From Paenibacillus dokdonensis (GTDB lineage: Bacteria > Bacillota > Bacilli > Paenibacillales > Paenibacillaceae), in contig NZ_STGQ01000001.1 of NCBI RefSeq assembly GCF_004916975.1, positions 2,219,939 to 2,283,938 on the forward strand: a stretch of DNA of 64,000 nt, in the 5' to 3' direction. A program made the position numbers and the translations under genes. This document shows, piece by piece, positions 45,197 through 54,591 of the stretch (positions are counted from its first letter, which is position 1; every line of letters starts with the position of its first letter). The notes below the pieces were generated by a model. That model did no database searches. It had not been told where the DNA came from and was given only the letters and a program-made list of their open reading frames with translations.

Positions 45197-46558
45197 ATGG
45201 TTGTGGAGAAATCAATCGCAAACCCCAAGTTTTTTTCAAATAAGGATTTATCCAGATTGTTTATTCCTCTTATGGTTGAGCAATTTTTAGAATTATCCGT
45301 AGGTCTAATCAGCTCCATCATGGTCGCTTCCGTTGGCGAAGCTGCAGTATCCGGCGTATCTTTGGTGGAGTTCGTCATGGCATTATTGATCAGTATCTTT
45401 GCCGCCCTTGCCACTGGGGGCTCGGTGATTGCCGGACAGTACCTTGGAAACCGGAAAGAGAATGAAGCGAGAAAAGTTTCCAATCAATTAGTATGGTTTA
45501 TTGGCTGTATGGGACTCGTGGTCATGGCATTAACTTATCTGATGAAAAATGTCATTTTGCATGGACTTTTTGGTCAGATTACGGAAGATGTATACGCTCA
45601 CGCCAGTAACTATCTAATGATCGTAGCGTTATCCATTCCTTCTCTGGCATTGTATAACGCAGGTGCGGCCATTTTTAGAACAATGGGTAACTCAAAATTT
45701 CCTATGAAAATCATGCTTTATATGAACATTTTGAATGTGGTAGGCAGTGTAGCATTCATTTATTTATTTGACATGGGTACTTCAGGTATTGCGATTTCCA
45801 CACTGATTTCTAGACTTGCGGCTGCCGGAATTATTATCTTTCATGCATTCAATGCTAAAAATATATTATTTCTAGAAAAGACGATACGACCCAAATTTGA
45901 TATGGGCATGATTAAGCAGACTTTAGCGATTGGTGTACCTTATGGAATAGAAAATGGAATGTTCTATCTTGGAAGGCTTCTTGTACTGAGTATTGTTTCT
46001 ACTTTCGGAACAGCGGCAATAGCAGCTAATTCGGTCGGTGGGACGATTGTAACGTTTCAAGCGCTTCCGGGAATGGCCATCGGTTTAGGATTGACGGTCA
46101 TCATTTCCAGATGTGCAGGTGCTAAGGATTATGAGCAAGCCAGATATTACACGAAGAAAATCATCTGCGTCATTTATATAGCGCAAATCATCAGTTCTTT
46201 TATCATATTGTTGCTATTATCGACGATCATGAAGGCCTATAACCTATCCGAGGAAGCAACGATGTTGACGACGAAAATCGTCTGGAGTCATGCAATCGCT
46301 ATGATGCTAATATGGCCTCTAGGAAATTCTTTGCCTGTTGTTTTCCGGGCTTCTGGAGATGCAAAATTTCCTATGATAATCAGTATGTTTACGATGTTTT
46401 TCTGCCGTATTGCACTGGCTTATGCATTGGTTTATTACTTACACATGGATTTGCTCGCAACATGGATTGCCATTTATTGCGATTGGCTAATAAAAGGAGC
46501 CATATTCGTATGGCGTTATCTAAACGGTAAATGGACTAATTTCCATGCAGTAAAATAA
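45197..46558 (+). CDS. MATE-family efflux transporter
   Basis: About 453 residues with 12 hydrophobic segments in two pseudo-symmetric halves. Family patterns: LFIPLMVEQFLELSVGLIS, LATGGSVIAGQYLG, NAGAAIFRTMGNSKFP and, in the second half, VFRASGDAKFP. It exports drugs or metabolites in exchange for Na+ or H+. The start is ATG 45197 or GTG 45203 (AAGGGAG is better spaced for the latter). It lies 140 bases after the broken LysR gene. Confidence 0.92.
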   Translation: MVVEKSIANPKFFSNKDLSRLFIPLMVEQFLELSVGLISSIMVASVGEAAVSGVSLVEFVMALLISIFAALATGGSVIAGQYLGNRKENEARKVSNQLVWFIGCMGLVVMALTYLMKNVILHGLFGQITEDVYAHASNYLMIVALSIPSLALYNAGAAIFRTMGNSKFPMKIMLYMNILNVVGSVAFIYLFDMGTSGIAISTLISRLAAAGIIIFHAFNAKNILFLEKTIRPKFDMGMIKQTLAIGVPYGIENGMFYLGRLLVLSIVSTFGTAAIAANSVGGTIVTFQALPGMAIGLGLTVIISRCAGAKDYEQARYYTKKIICVIYIAQIISSFIILLLLSTIMKAYNLSEEATMLTTKIVWSHAIAMMLIWPLGNSLPVVFRASGDAKFPMIISMFTMFFCRIALAYALVYYLHMDLLATWIAIYCDWLIKGAIFVWRYLNGKWTNFHAVK

Positions 46559-46723
46559 TGTAGTGTAGATTATAAAAAAAGTGATTAGAAGGCAGAATTT
46601 TACATTTTTAAGGATAGATAATTTTTAGAACTTGGGGTTGCCGGAACGTTAATTAGATAGATCCAAGTGTGAATGCTTTTACAATACAGATGCATTTCTG
46701 TTATGCCATGACGCCCCACATGG

Positions 46724-47590
46724 TCAGTTTTTTTTCTGGTGGAATCCGGAACGGTAGCTTCGCGGCGACATCCGGATGAACGACTTGAACACCTTCTCAA
46801 AATGCGAAAAGTTCTCGAAACCGGACTGTTCCGAAATCACGGTGATGCGTTCGTCAGTTTCACGGAGCAGCCGCTGGGCTTCTTTGGTCCGGGTGATGCT
46901 GATATATTCAATCAGGCCAAAACCGGTATATTTTTTGAAAGTCCGGCTGAGGTGGCTGGGACTGAGATAAAATCGTTCGCTCAGGCTTCCTAGGGTTAGC
47001 GGTTCCCGATAATGTTCCGAGATGAAGCGAGCAATTTCCGTTATTCTGGCCGCAGCAGGGGAGACGGCCTCCTCAGAGAGTGCGTGTTTGGGATGGAGTA
47101 CCTCTCGTGCGGCGAACAACAGGGTCAAAGCCGCAGCATGGCGCACGGCAAGCTCATATCCAGGGGATTGATCCTGAATTTCACGAAGCATATCGAATAA
47201 TATCTGCTCGATCCGCAGCTTGTCCGGCTCTGCCAGATGTATCACGCGATTGCCGTGGTGAAATGGCGTCAGAAGCAGCTCGGCCTCGTCATCGACCATC
47301 TGATCAAAGTATTCCATGTTGAAATAGAGCACGATGCGCTCATGATTGGGTATGCCGGTATCAAAAGTTTTATGCACCTCATTACTGGGCACAAAAACCA
47401 GGTCACCGGAACGGACCGTATAAATGCGGTCTTTTATGAAAAAATATCGTTCTCCTCCAAACAAATAGTACAGTTCGTAGTGTCTGTGCATATGATCAGT
47501 CGCCATCGAGAAATGCCCTTTGCGCCGATTGTATTCCAGATGAAAAGGATGCTGCGCACTTCCATAGCGAAGTTCGTGATTTAGAGTCAT
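46724..47590 (-). CDS. AraC-family regulator (cupin sensor)
   Basis: A 288-residue regulator. The N-terminal cupin includes HMHRHYELYYLFGGERYFF and SGDLVFVPSNEVHKT. The C-terminal helix-turn-helix pair has LTLGSLSERFYLSPSHLSRTFKKYTG and SEQSGFENFSHFEKVFKSF (read as blocks). ATG 47590 is used, with GGAGGG 11 bases upstream; the longer open frame has no site. It is divergent from the Gfo/Idh/MocA gene and probably activates it in response to a sugar. Confidence 0.92.
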   Translation of the reverse strand: MTLNHELRYGSAQHPFHLEYNRRKGHFSMATDHMHRHYELYYLFGGERYFFIKDRIYTVRSGDLVFVPSNEVHKTFDTGIPNHERIVLYFNMEYFDQMVDDEAELLLTPFHHGNRVIHLAEPDKLRIEQILFDMLREIQDQSPGYELAVRHAAALTLLFAAREVLHPKHALSEEAVSPAAARITEIARFISEHYREPLTLGSLSERFYLSPSHLSRTFKKYTGFGLIEYISITRTKEAQRLLRETDERITVISEQSGFENFSHFEKVFKSFIRMSPRSYRSGFHQKKN

Positions 47591-47720
47591 TTGCTTTTTC
47601 TTCCCTCCAAGGCACAAAAATTGCGGGGTTTTATCCATATTAACATATATTGCGGAGACATTATGCTGATATTGCGTTACTCTTTTACTGGAAATCATCA
47701 GAAAAGGAGAGTTGAAGCCC

Positions 47721-49010
47721 ATGACCAAGAAAACATATGTACAAGTTGGCGCTGGTGGAAGAGCTGAATTTTTCTATGGAGCTATTGCCAAAACGTTCAG
47801 GGATTCCTCCGAGCTGCTGGCTTTTTGCGACTTTAATCAAACCCGCATGGATTATGCCAACAAGCTGCTTACGGACAAATACGATTACCCTGCGGTGCAC
47901 ACCTATAAAAGCGACGCGTTTGATGAAATGATCCAGACGGAGAAGCCGGACATTGTCATCGTGACCAGCGTGGACCGAACACATCACCGATACATTATTC
48001 GCGCACTGGAGATGGGCTGCGATGTGATCACTGAAAAACCGATGACGGTCGACGCAGCCAAATGTCAGGATATTATCGACGCGGTAGAACGGACTGGAAG
48101 AAATGTCCGCGTTACCTTTAACTATCGCTATGCACCGCATCATACCAAGGCGCGTGAATTGATCGCGGATGGTACGATTGGCGACGTTACTTCGGTTCAC
48201 TTTGAATGGCTGCTGAATACGCAGCATGGCGCCGACTATTTTCGGAGATGGCACCGGGACAAACGTAACAGTGGGGGACTTCTTGTACATAAGTCGACAC
48301 ATCACTTTGATCTAGTGAATTTCTGGATCGGTTCCCAGCCGGAAACGGTATACGCCATGGGCGACTTGCTCTTTTACGGACGGGAGAATGCGGAACAGCG
48401 GGGTGTCACTACATTTTATGAACGCTCTACAGGCAATCCGAACGCCAAGGACGATCCATTTGCACTGTTTCTGGATAGCAATGAACATCTGAAGGCGATG
48501 TATCTCGATGCGGAAACGGAAGACGGGTACCGCCGCGATCAAAGTGTATTTGGAGACGGCATTTCGATCGAGGATACGATGAGTGTCCTTGTACGATACA
48601 AGAATAAAGCGCTTCTGACCTATTCGCTGAATGCGTATATGCCGTGGGAGGGTTATCGAATCGCGTTCAATGGTACCAAGGGAAGGATTGAAATGACGGT
48701 CATTGAGCAATCGTATGTCAATTCGGGAGGTGACAAGGCGCTTGAAGGAGCAATCAAGGGAGTCAACATTCTGGTATTCCCGATGTTTGGCGATCCGTAC
48801 AAAGCAAACTTCGAAGAGGGCGCAGGAGGTCACGGCGGCGGTGATCCGGTGCTGCTGAACGATATTTTTGGCGTACCGGTCCCTGACCGTTTCCAGCGAG
48901 CAGCCAATCACATTGATGGTGCGCGTTCCATATTGACAGGTATCGCAGCGAACCAATCGATTAGTACGGGGCGTGCCGTTAAAGTTGATGAACTGGTGCG
49001 GTTAACATAA
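47721..49010 (+). CDS. Gfo/Idh/MocA-family oxidoreductase
   Basis: A 429-residue NAD(P)-dependent dehydrogenase. The N-terminal Rossmann domain has VGAGGRAEFF and the dinucleotide/catalytic block TEKPMTVDAAKCQ (EKP motif). The C-terminal alpha/beta domain has the conserved HKSTHHFDLVNFWIG region. ATG 47721 follows AAGGAGAG. Typical substrates are inositols, sugar acids or amino sugars. The divergent AraC gene and terminator mark a two-gene module. Confidence 0.92.
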   Translation: MTKKTYVQVGAGGRAEFFYGAIAKTFRDSSELLAFCDFNQTRMDYANKLLTDKYDYPAVHTYKSDAFDEMIQTEKPDIVIVTSVDRTHHRYIIRALEMGCDVITEKPMTVDAAKCQDIIDAVERTGRNVRVTFNYRYAPHHTKARELIADGTIGDVTSVHFEWLLNTQHGADYFRRWHRDKRNSGGLLVHKSTHHFDLVNFWIGSQPETVYAMGDLLFYGRENAEQRGVTTFYERSTGNPNAKDDPFALFLDSNEHLKAMYLDAETEDGYRRDQSVFGDGISIEDTMSVLVRYKNKALLTYSLNAYMPWEGYRIAFNGTKGRIEMTVIEQSYVNSGGDKALEGAIKGVNILVFPMFGDPYKANFEEGAGGHGGGDPVLLNDIFGVPVPDRFQRAANHIDGARSILTGIAANQSISTGRAVKVDELVRLT

Positions 49011-49054
49011 TAAGGTGCTGGAACAATAATCGTTAAGTTTTCGGTATTATAACA

Positions 49055-49100
49055 GATCGTTCCCCGGGTGCTAACCGACCTGGGAACGATCGCTATTTTT
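49055..49100 (+). terminator. Terminator after the Gfo/Idh/MocA gene
   Basis: Perfect 10-bp stem GATCGTTCCC / GGGAACGATC with inner pairing and a T run. Confidence 0.88.
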
Positions 49101-49191
49101 CAATGGCTAAAAGCTTAGTTAAAATTACACTTTTCTGTTTATCTAGAAGACTGGGTTGCCATATAAATAACAACATGCCACAATACTGACT

Positions 49192-49205
49192 GAACGTTCG
49201 GTATA
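49192..49205 (+). promoter_or_regulatory. TetR operator-like element before tetR
   Basis: GAACGTTCGGTATA; the palindromic core GAACGTTC lies 23 bases before the tetR ATG. A related GAATGTTCAGTATT lies at 49881-49894 before the MFS gene. Confidence 0.6.
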
Positions 49206-49227
49206 GATGATGAATTGGAGTGACGTT

Positions 49228-49821
49228 ATGAATCAGAAACAGCTTCAGAGCGAGCAAACCAAGAAGAAAATCGCAGTAGCGGCTCGTGCGCTATTTGTCC
49301 AAAAAGGCTATAAAGCGACTTCGATCGAAGATATCGTAGGCGCCACCGGTAGCAGCAAAGGCAATATCTATTACCACTTCAAAAGCAAAGAGGGCCTGTT
49401 TCTTTTTTTAATTGAAGAATGGGACCATGAATGGGAATTGAATTGGAAACAAAGTGAGCATTTGTATAACACAACCACCGAGAAGCTTTATGCCGTAGCC
49501 GAACAACTGGCAACCGATGATTTGAACCATCCGCTCACGAAGGCAGCTGATGAATTTTTTCATAACGAGGAGAAGACGTCAGAGGTCGAATCCAGAATGG
49601 CCGAGATGAACGCCAAGCATTTGGCGTTTAATCAAAAGCTGCTGCAGGAAGGAATCGACAGCGGCGAATTTAAGCCGGGTGACGCCGAGCGCCTTGCTGT
49701 CGTATTGGAAGCGATCTTTTTCGGTGCAAATCATCTATCGCGAAGCCTGGCGCCCGATAAGACAACTATACTTTATCGAGATGCTGTCACTGTATTTTTA
49801 GATGGCGTAGCGGAAGAATAA
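49228..49821 (+). CDS. TetR/AcrR-family regulator
   Basis: A 197-residue repressor. The helix-turn-helix spans about residues 10-58 (IAVAARALFVQKGYKATSIEDIVGATGSSKGNIYYHFKSKEGL in blocks). ATG 49228 follows TGGAGTGA; an ATG 21 bases upstream is possible. It is followed on the same strand by an MFS gene, with a similar palindromic element before each, so it probably represses both. Confidence 0.9.
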   Translation: MNQKQLQSEQTKKKIAVAARALFVQKGYKATSIEDIVGATGSSKGNIYYHFKSKEGLFLFLIEEWDHEWELNWKQSEHLYNTTTEKLYAVAEQLATDDLNHPLTKAADEFFHNEEKTSEVESRMAEMNAKHLAFNQKLLQEGIDSGEFKPGDAERLAVVLEAIFFGANHLSRSLAPDKTTILYRDAVTVFLDGVAEE

Positions 49822-49880
49822 AGAAGCAGGCAACGGAGTGCAAAAATCCGTCTACGTTATTCCGGGACAAAATACATAAC

Positions 49881-49894
49881 GAATGTTCAGTATT
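49881..49894 (+). promoter_or_regulatory. TetR operator-like element before the MFS gene
   Basis: GAATGTTCAGTATT, 11 of 14 bases identical to the element at 49192-49205. Confidence 0.5.
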
Positions 49895-49923
49895 AATGCA
49901 GAATTTTATGGAAGCTTTCATGT

Positions 49924-51132
49924 ATGTCGCTGCTGCTTAGAAACCGGGGAGCAATACTGCTTCTCATGCTTAACAACTTCATTATTTTCACGGGGATCGG
50001 GCTGATTATACCGATTATGCCCAGCTACATGAACTTGCTTCATATTAATGGGAGCATACTCGGTCTGTTGGTTGCGGCCTTTTCGATTACACAACTTGTA
50101 TTCTCGCCGATCGCCGGGCGTCTATCCGATTCGATCGGCCGCAAAAAGGTCATTTTGTCCGGGTTGCTGCTGTTCGCCATTTCGGAATGGATGTTTGGCG
50201 CCGCCAGCTCGCTGCCTTTATTGTTTCTGGCTAGACTGTTGGGAGGGGTGAGCGCCGCCCTGGTCATGCCTGCCGTAATGGCTTATACGGCCGATGTCAC
50301 CAGTGAGGAAGAACGGGGCAAAGGGATGGGATTCATCAATGCAGCCATCACCACGGGCTTTATCATCGGGCCGGGGATCGGCGGTTACCTTGCCGAATTC
50401 GGCATACGGGTTCCTTTCTACGCTGCCGCCGTCGGTGGCTTGCTTGCGATGGCGGTCTCCGCACTGTTTTTGCGCGAAGTGAAGAAAGAGGGCCATACCA
50501 AAGAGGAGGGTGCGGCACAGCCGGTTCAAGCCGGATTGCTGGGTCAGTTAACCTCCGCCTACCGGGCACCTTATTTTATCAGTTTGATCGTCGTGTTCGT
50601 CGCTTCTTTTGGACTAGCGAACTTTGAAACGGTGTTCGGTTTGTTTGTCGATCACAAATTCGGTTTTACCCCGAAGGATATCGCGTTCATCATTACGTTC
50701 GGTTCGGTCTGTGGAGCTGTCGTGCAGATAACAATCTTCGGCTGGATCATTAATCGTTTCGGCGAGAAGAGAATCATTACTATCAGCATCCTGGTGTCCG
50801 TCCTTTTTATTCTTTTAACGCTGCTGGTGCATACGTTTTGGCTCATAGTTGCGGTAACTTTTGTCCTGTTTCTGGCGATGGACATTCTGCGTCCGGCCAT
50901 TGGAACCCAAATGTCCAAGTTCGCCAACGAGCAGCAGGGCTATGTCGCAGGTCTGAATTCGGCCTTCACCAGCCTCGGAAACATTATCGGTCCCATTATT
51001 GCGGGTGCACTATTTGACCTGAATTTAAATTATCCTTACGTGATGGCGAGCGTCGTATTAATGTTAGGATTCCTGATCTCCTTCAAATCCAAAGAAACAC
51101 AATATGAGCTTGAGTCAAGGTCACTTCGATGA
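49924..51132 (+). CDS. MFS drug exporter (DHA1, 12 TM)
   Basis: A 402-residue transporter with 12 hydrophobic segments. Motif A is GRLSDSIGRKKVILSG, and the motif C region is GFIIGPGIGGYLAEFG. It resembles tetracycline/multidrug DHA1 exporters (TetA/NorA-like). The ATG has only a weak GGAAGC site. It lies 100 bases after its TetR gene. An IS3-type element inserted about 70 bases after its stop. Confidence 0.9.
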   Translation: MSLLLRNRGAILLLMLNNFIIFTGIGLIIPIMPSYMNLLHINGSILGLLVAAFSITQLVFSPIAGRLSDSIGRKKVILSGLLLFAISEWMFGAASSLPLLFLARLLGGVSAALVMPAVMAYTADVTSEEERGKGMGFINAAITTGFIIGPGIGGYLAEFGIRVPFYAAAVGGLLAMAVSALFLREVKKEGHTKEEGAAQPVQAGLLGQLTSAYRAPYFISLIVVFVASFGLANFETVFGLFVDHKFGFTPKDIAFIITFGSVCGAVVQITIFGWIINRFGEKRIITISILVSVLFILLTLLVHTFWLIVAVTFVLFLAMDILRPAIGTQMSKFANEQQGYVAGLNSAFTSLGNIIGPIIAGALFDLNLNYPYVMASVVLMLGFLISFKSKETQYELESRSLR

Positions 51133-51233
51133 TCGTTAACATTGAAAGAATGAAATGAAGCTGGCATGATTAACGTAAAACCCTCCAGACCGCAGATGGT
51201 CAAGACCCCATTTAGTGGACATTGAAAAAACAC

Positions 51234-52118
51234 CTAGGCTGCAAACTGGCGCCGGTACTGTACCGGCGTCAGTTTGTTTAATTTACGCTGCGGTCGCCTT
51301 TGGTTGTAAAATTGTATGTACTTCTCAATTCTCCTTTGTGCCTCTGCCAGATTTCGGATATCATAGGGATAAAGCCCTTCCGTTTTGAGATGCGAGAAGA
51401 AGCTCTCCATGGAGGCGTTGTCTAGGCAGTTGCCCCGGCGAGACATGCTGATTTGGGCGCTAACCTTTGGCAGCATGTCGTGGTAAGCATGAGACGTGTA
51501 CTGGAACCCTTGGTCGCTGTGAACGACCAATCCGGACACGTCTTTTCGCTTAGCAAATGCTTTAGCGAACGTCTGAAGTACCAGTTCATTATCGTTACGT
51601 TCGCTAAGTTGGTAGGCCACAATCTCGTTATTGAATAGGTCTTTCACTGCCGAAAGATACAGCCAGCGCTCGCCTATCCGGTATTGAGTCACATCCGTCA
51701 CCCATTTCTGGTTTGGTTTTTCGGCTGTGAAATTTCGCTTAAGCAGATTATCAGCCACGCGCTCGGCAGCCTGGTATGTCATATTAAATCGACGTTTCCG
51801 GCGAATGCTGGCTTGAAGACCAAGCTTTTGCATTAGGCGCAGTACTTTCTTGTGATTCATCCATACACCTTCATCCTGCCACAAGAAAAGTTGGATCTGA
51901 CGGTAGCCATACTTTCCTTCGTAGCGTTGATACACGGTGCGAAGGAGTCGTTTAGCCTCGGCATCTCGGTCATTCTTCTTCCTCTTCAAATACGCGTAAT
52001 AGCCACTTCTAGAGACGCCAAGGAGCTTGCAGTGTTCGGCTACTTGGCCGACATTCGCTGCTTGTTCGATAAGCTTGAAGCGCTGTTCTTTCCCTCCTGC
52101 ATCCAGATTTCCAAACAC
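51234..52118 (-). CDS. IS3-family transposase OrfB (DDE integrase)
   Basis: The catalytic part of the transposase, about 290 residues. The rve-fold acids are visible in KWVTDVTQYRIG (Asp), VVHSDQGFQYTS (Asp) and NASMESFFSHLK (Glu), with the HTH_21-like region CKLLGVSRSGYYAYLKRKK upstream. It is normally made as an OrfAB fusion by -1 frameshifting; no independent ribosome site of quality is seen. The frame is intact. Confidence 0.93.
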   Translation of the reverse strand: MFGNLDAGGKEQRFKLIEQAANVGQVAEHCKLLGVSRSGYYAYLKRKKNDRDAEAKRLLRTVYQRYEGKYGYRQIQLFLWQDEGVWMNHKKVLRLMQKLGLQASIRRKRRFNMTYQAAERVADNLLKRNFTAEKPNQKWVTDVTQYRIGERWLYLSAVKDLFNNEIVAYQLSERNDNELVLQTFAKAFAKRKDVSGLVVHSDQGFQYTSHAYHDMLPKVSAQISMSRRGNCLDNASMESFFSHLKTEGLYPYDIRNLAEAQRRIEKYIQFYNQRRPQRKLNKLTPVQYRRQFAA

Positions 52119-52384
52119 TTTTTTAGCATCGTATTCTCCCGTTTCAACTGCTGAACATATCGCTCTTGATCTAAATATTCCTTCCGCCTTCCTCGTTGAT
52201 CCAGTAAACCAAACTCACCCTTTTCACGGTATTTTCGCATCCAACGCTTCATCCGACTCTGGTCTTGGATTCCCAAATGATCGTTGATTTGCCGATACGT
52301 CCATTTTTCCTCTACGTGCAAACGGATTGCCTCCATCTTGAGTTCCTCAGAGTACGTCTTAAACTTTTGACCTTTTATAGCCAT
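52040..52384 (-). CDS. IS3-family transposase OrfA (helix-turn-helix)
   Basis: A 114-residue protein with the N-terminal HTH (TYSEELKMEAIRLHVEEKWTYRQINDHLGI in blocks) and a C-terminal leucine-zipper-like stretch (YVQQLKRENTMLKKCLEI). The slip heptamer A-AAA-AAG at 52118-52124 falls in MLKK; a -1 shift there reads KKVFGNLDAGG into OrfB. OrfA alone is a regulator of transposition in this family. Confidence 0.92.
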   Translation of the reverse strand: MAIKGQKFKTYSEELKMEAIRLHVEEKWTYRQINDHLGIQDQSRMKRWMRKYREKGEFGLLDQRGRRKEYLDQERYVQQLKRENTMLKKCLEIWMQEGKNSASSLSNKQRMSAK

Positions 52385-52629
52385 AAAAAATACACCCCCT
52401 AGAATTCATCGGTTAAACCAAGGGGTTTTTCCAATGTCTATTCTAAGGGGTGCACTTCACAGAGGGCCTGAAGGGTTTTTCATTATGATTAATGATTCTG
52501 TGACAAATCACTGTTTTAAACCTATGGGGTAACCTGTAAACATTAACGTGTTCCATGTACATCGAATAAAATCGGATATTTTAGCCATAATAAGACAGCC
52601 TATTTTATTCCAGACGTATAGAGGAGCAG

Positions 52630-53289
52630 ATGAATGTGAACAACAAATGGTTGCTGGCGTTGCCTTTAACCTTGGCGCTCGTTTTTAATATGACGCAGGC
52701 GGTTGCATCCGGACAAGCGAAGGTAAGCGAAAAGAAAGCTTCAGTTTGCCTAAGCCCAAAAATGGTGCAATTGAAAGTCGATATGCAGAAGGTTTGGATT
52801 GACCATACGATATGGACGAGAAGCTATATTGTCAGCGCTATCTCTAATCGTCCGGATCAGAAGGATGTCTTAGACCGGCTTTTGCGGAATCAACAGGACA
52901 TAGGTAATCTAATCAAACCTTATTACGGAGATGCCGCAGGCAATAAACTGGCTGATCTTCTGAGAGAGCATATTCTGATCGCAGGGAAGATTGTGGATGC
53001 TGCCAAAGCGGGTAACCAGGCAGATGTGGAAAAGTTGGATGCAGAGTGGCATAGAAACGCCGACGATATTGCCAAATTCTTAAGCTCGGCGAATCCAAAC
53101 TGGCAATTTAAGTTGCTGCAGGACATGCTGTATGAACATCTCCAGTTGATTAAGGAAATCGTCCTGGACTGTCTCAAAGGTGATTGGAAAGCGGATATCG
53201 CAGCAACTGACAAAAATGAAATCCATATGATTCATTTGGCCGATATTCTGACCGAAGGCATTGTCAAACAGTTCCCCAATAAATTTTAA
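52630..53289 (+). CDS. Exported helical protein of unknown function
   Basis: A 219-residue protein with a signal peptide (KWLLALPLTLALVFNMTQAVASG in two blocks). The mature part is almost wholly helical, and looks like two helical hairpins: MVQLKVDMQKVWIDHTIWTRSYI, then LLREHILIAGKIVDAAKAG, then NWQFKLLQDMLYEHLQLIKEIV. The repeated spacing of H and W residues suggests a four-helix bundle. GAGGAG precedes ATG 52630; GTG 52636 is better spaced and may be the start. Function unknown. It sits just beyond the IS3-type element. Confidence 0.65.
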   Translation: MNVNNKWLLALPLTLALVFNMTQAVASGQAKVSEKKASVCLSPKMVQLKVDMQKVWIDHTIWTRSYIVSAISNRPDQKDVLDRLLRNQQDIGNLIKPYYGDAAGNKLADLLREHILIAGKIVDAAKAGNQADVEKLDAEWHRNADDIAKFLSSANPNWQFKLLQDMLYEHLQLIKEIVLDCLKGDWKADIAATDKNEIHMIHLADILTEGIVKQFPNKF

Positions 53290-53757
53290 TCGGGGCGCAG
53301 CGGATCTGCAAACCAATGAAAGCTTTTATGGTTGCCCGAAAGGCAGCTGTAAGAGCTTTTTATTTTGCTTCTCATTATGTTGCAAATGCAACAATAATAG
53401 ATTCCGGGCATCATTCGAGAGAAGTTGGCCGAAATGAACGGGAAAACACTCTTTTTATGTGGGCGACGAAGAACAAAACGATTATGTTTTGGCTAAAACT
53501 CTGGTGTAAACTATCGTTTAGATATCAGGAGCACGAATCATAGCCTGGACGCCTTGAGCGTTACGGCGAATTGAATAGCGCCCACCACAAGATACCGCGA
53601 ATCATCGCGGTGTTTTTGTATTTTGTTACCGAAGTGAGGTTCCTGAACCTGGTCTAAAATATGGGAATCTTGCGGTCTTATTCCGTATTCGGACTTCTTT
53701 GAAAAAGTTTATGGTACTGTACATACAAATCATTCGTAAGGGAGAAGTGAATCCGCA
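53290..53757. other. Intergenic region with a terminator
   Basis: About 470 bases. A terminator is at 53594-53617 and the promoter of the flavin-reductase gene must lie near the end. A 75-codon open frame at 53316 lacks a ribosome site and has no protein-like pattern. Confidence 0.5.
53594..53617 (+). terminator. Terminator hairpin
   Basis: Stem ACCGCGA / TCGCGGT with a four-base loop, then GTTTTT. It is 300 bases after the helical protein gene. Confidence 0.75.
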
Positions 53758-54381
53758 ATGCATAAGGTTATCCAACCCAAAATTCTATACTTCGGGAGCT
53801 CGGTCGTGCTGATCAGTACGCTCAACGAGGACGGTACGCCAAACCTCGCACCGATGTCTTCGGCCTGGTGGCTGAATCAATCATGCATGCTTGGGATGAG
53901 CAGCAAATCGAAAACCGTTCAAAACTTGGTCCGGGAAGGCGAGTGCGTCCTTAACCTCCCGTCGATCGACCTGGTGCCGGCCATGGAGCGATTAACGTTG
54001 TTAACTGGCAGCAACCCCGTCCCAGAGGCTAAAGCCAAGAGGGGTTATACATATGAAAAAGATAAATTCGGAGCCGCGCAATTGACGCCGCTTCCGTCCG
54101 AAATCGTTAAGGCGCCGCGCGTCCTCGAATGCCCCGTCCACCTGGAAGCCAAGTTTACGAAGCTTCATGCCTTCGAAGAACCCAGCTCGCTGGTTGCCTT
54201 GGAGGTCCGGATAGATAGGGTCCACATCGAAGACCGTCTGCTAATGGACGGCCAAACGCAGTACATCGATCCTTCGAAATGGAATCCGATGATCATGAAT
54301 TTCTGCCAATATTTCGGCTTGGCCGAGCAGCTGTCCGACTCGCGGCTAGCGCCGGTATTCGGCCCCGGTTCCGCCCAATAG
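53758..54381 (+). CDS. Flavin reductase-like FMN-binding protein
   Basis: A 207-residue protein of the flavin reductase-like domain family. The N-terminal part VVLISTLNEDGTPNLAPMSSAWWLN (in blocks) and the segment RECVLNLPSIDLV-like region (GECVLNLPS) are the FMN-binding strands. AAGGGAG precedes the ATG at a slightly long distance. Members bind FMN and reduce flavins or use them to reduce other compounds. It stands alone before a large hairpin. Confidence 0.82.
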   Translation: MHKVIQPKILYFGSSVVLISTLNEDGTPNLAPMSSAWWLNQSCMLGMSSKSKTVQNLVREGECVLNLPSIDLVPAMERLTLLTGSNPVPEAKAKRGYTYEKDKFGAAQLTPLPSEIVKAPRVLECPVHLEAKFTKLHAFEEPSSLVALEVRIDRVHIEDRLLMDGQTQYIDPSKWNPMIMNFCQYFGLAEQLSDSRLAPVFGPGSAQ

Positions 54382-54417
54382 GTTCGGTTCCAGACCGTAT
54401 GCCCGAAAATTTAAAAG

Positions 54418-54469
54418 AAACAGCGTTAGATCAGGACTTGAAATAAATAGTCTTGGTCTAACGCTGTTT
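54418..54469. terminator. Large bidirectional hairpin
   Basis: AAACAGCGTTAGA pairs perfectly with TCTAACGCTGTTT; inner CA/TG and GACT/AGTC pairs extend it. It lies between the convergent flavin-reductase and marR genes, although its T/A runs are short. Confidence 0.7.
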
Positions 54470-54591
54470 ATGAATTCGCCTGGCCATGATCTTTGCGCGG
54501 GTCCGATCCGTCTCCATCATGAAGCAAAGAGGAAATGGTGACCTAAACGAACCTACCTGCTTTTAGACTTGTTCAGCCAACCTCTAACTCC

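Larger units (their letters stand above)
51204..52454 (-). mobile_element. IS3-family (IS150-group) insertion sequence
   Basis: About 1.25 kb with imperfect terminal repeats: the left end (about 51204-51240) and the inverted right end (about 52420-52454) share ACCCC, GACATTG, AAAAAC and CCT blocks in register, 25 of 34 positions. Two overlapping transposase frames on the minus strand are joined by an A-AAA-AAG slip site. Exact tips and target duplication could not be fixed. Confidence 0.82.

Noticed and set aside
53316-53543. 75-codon open frame
   Set aside because: No ribosome site, no terminator spacing, mixed composition without protein-like pattern.
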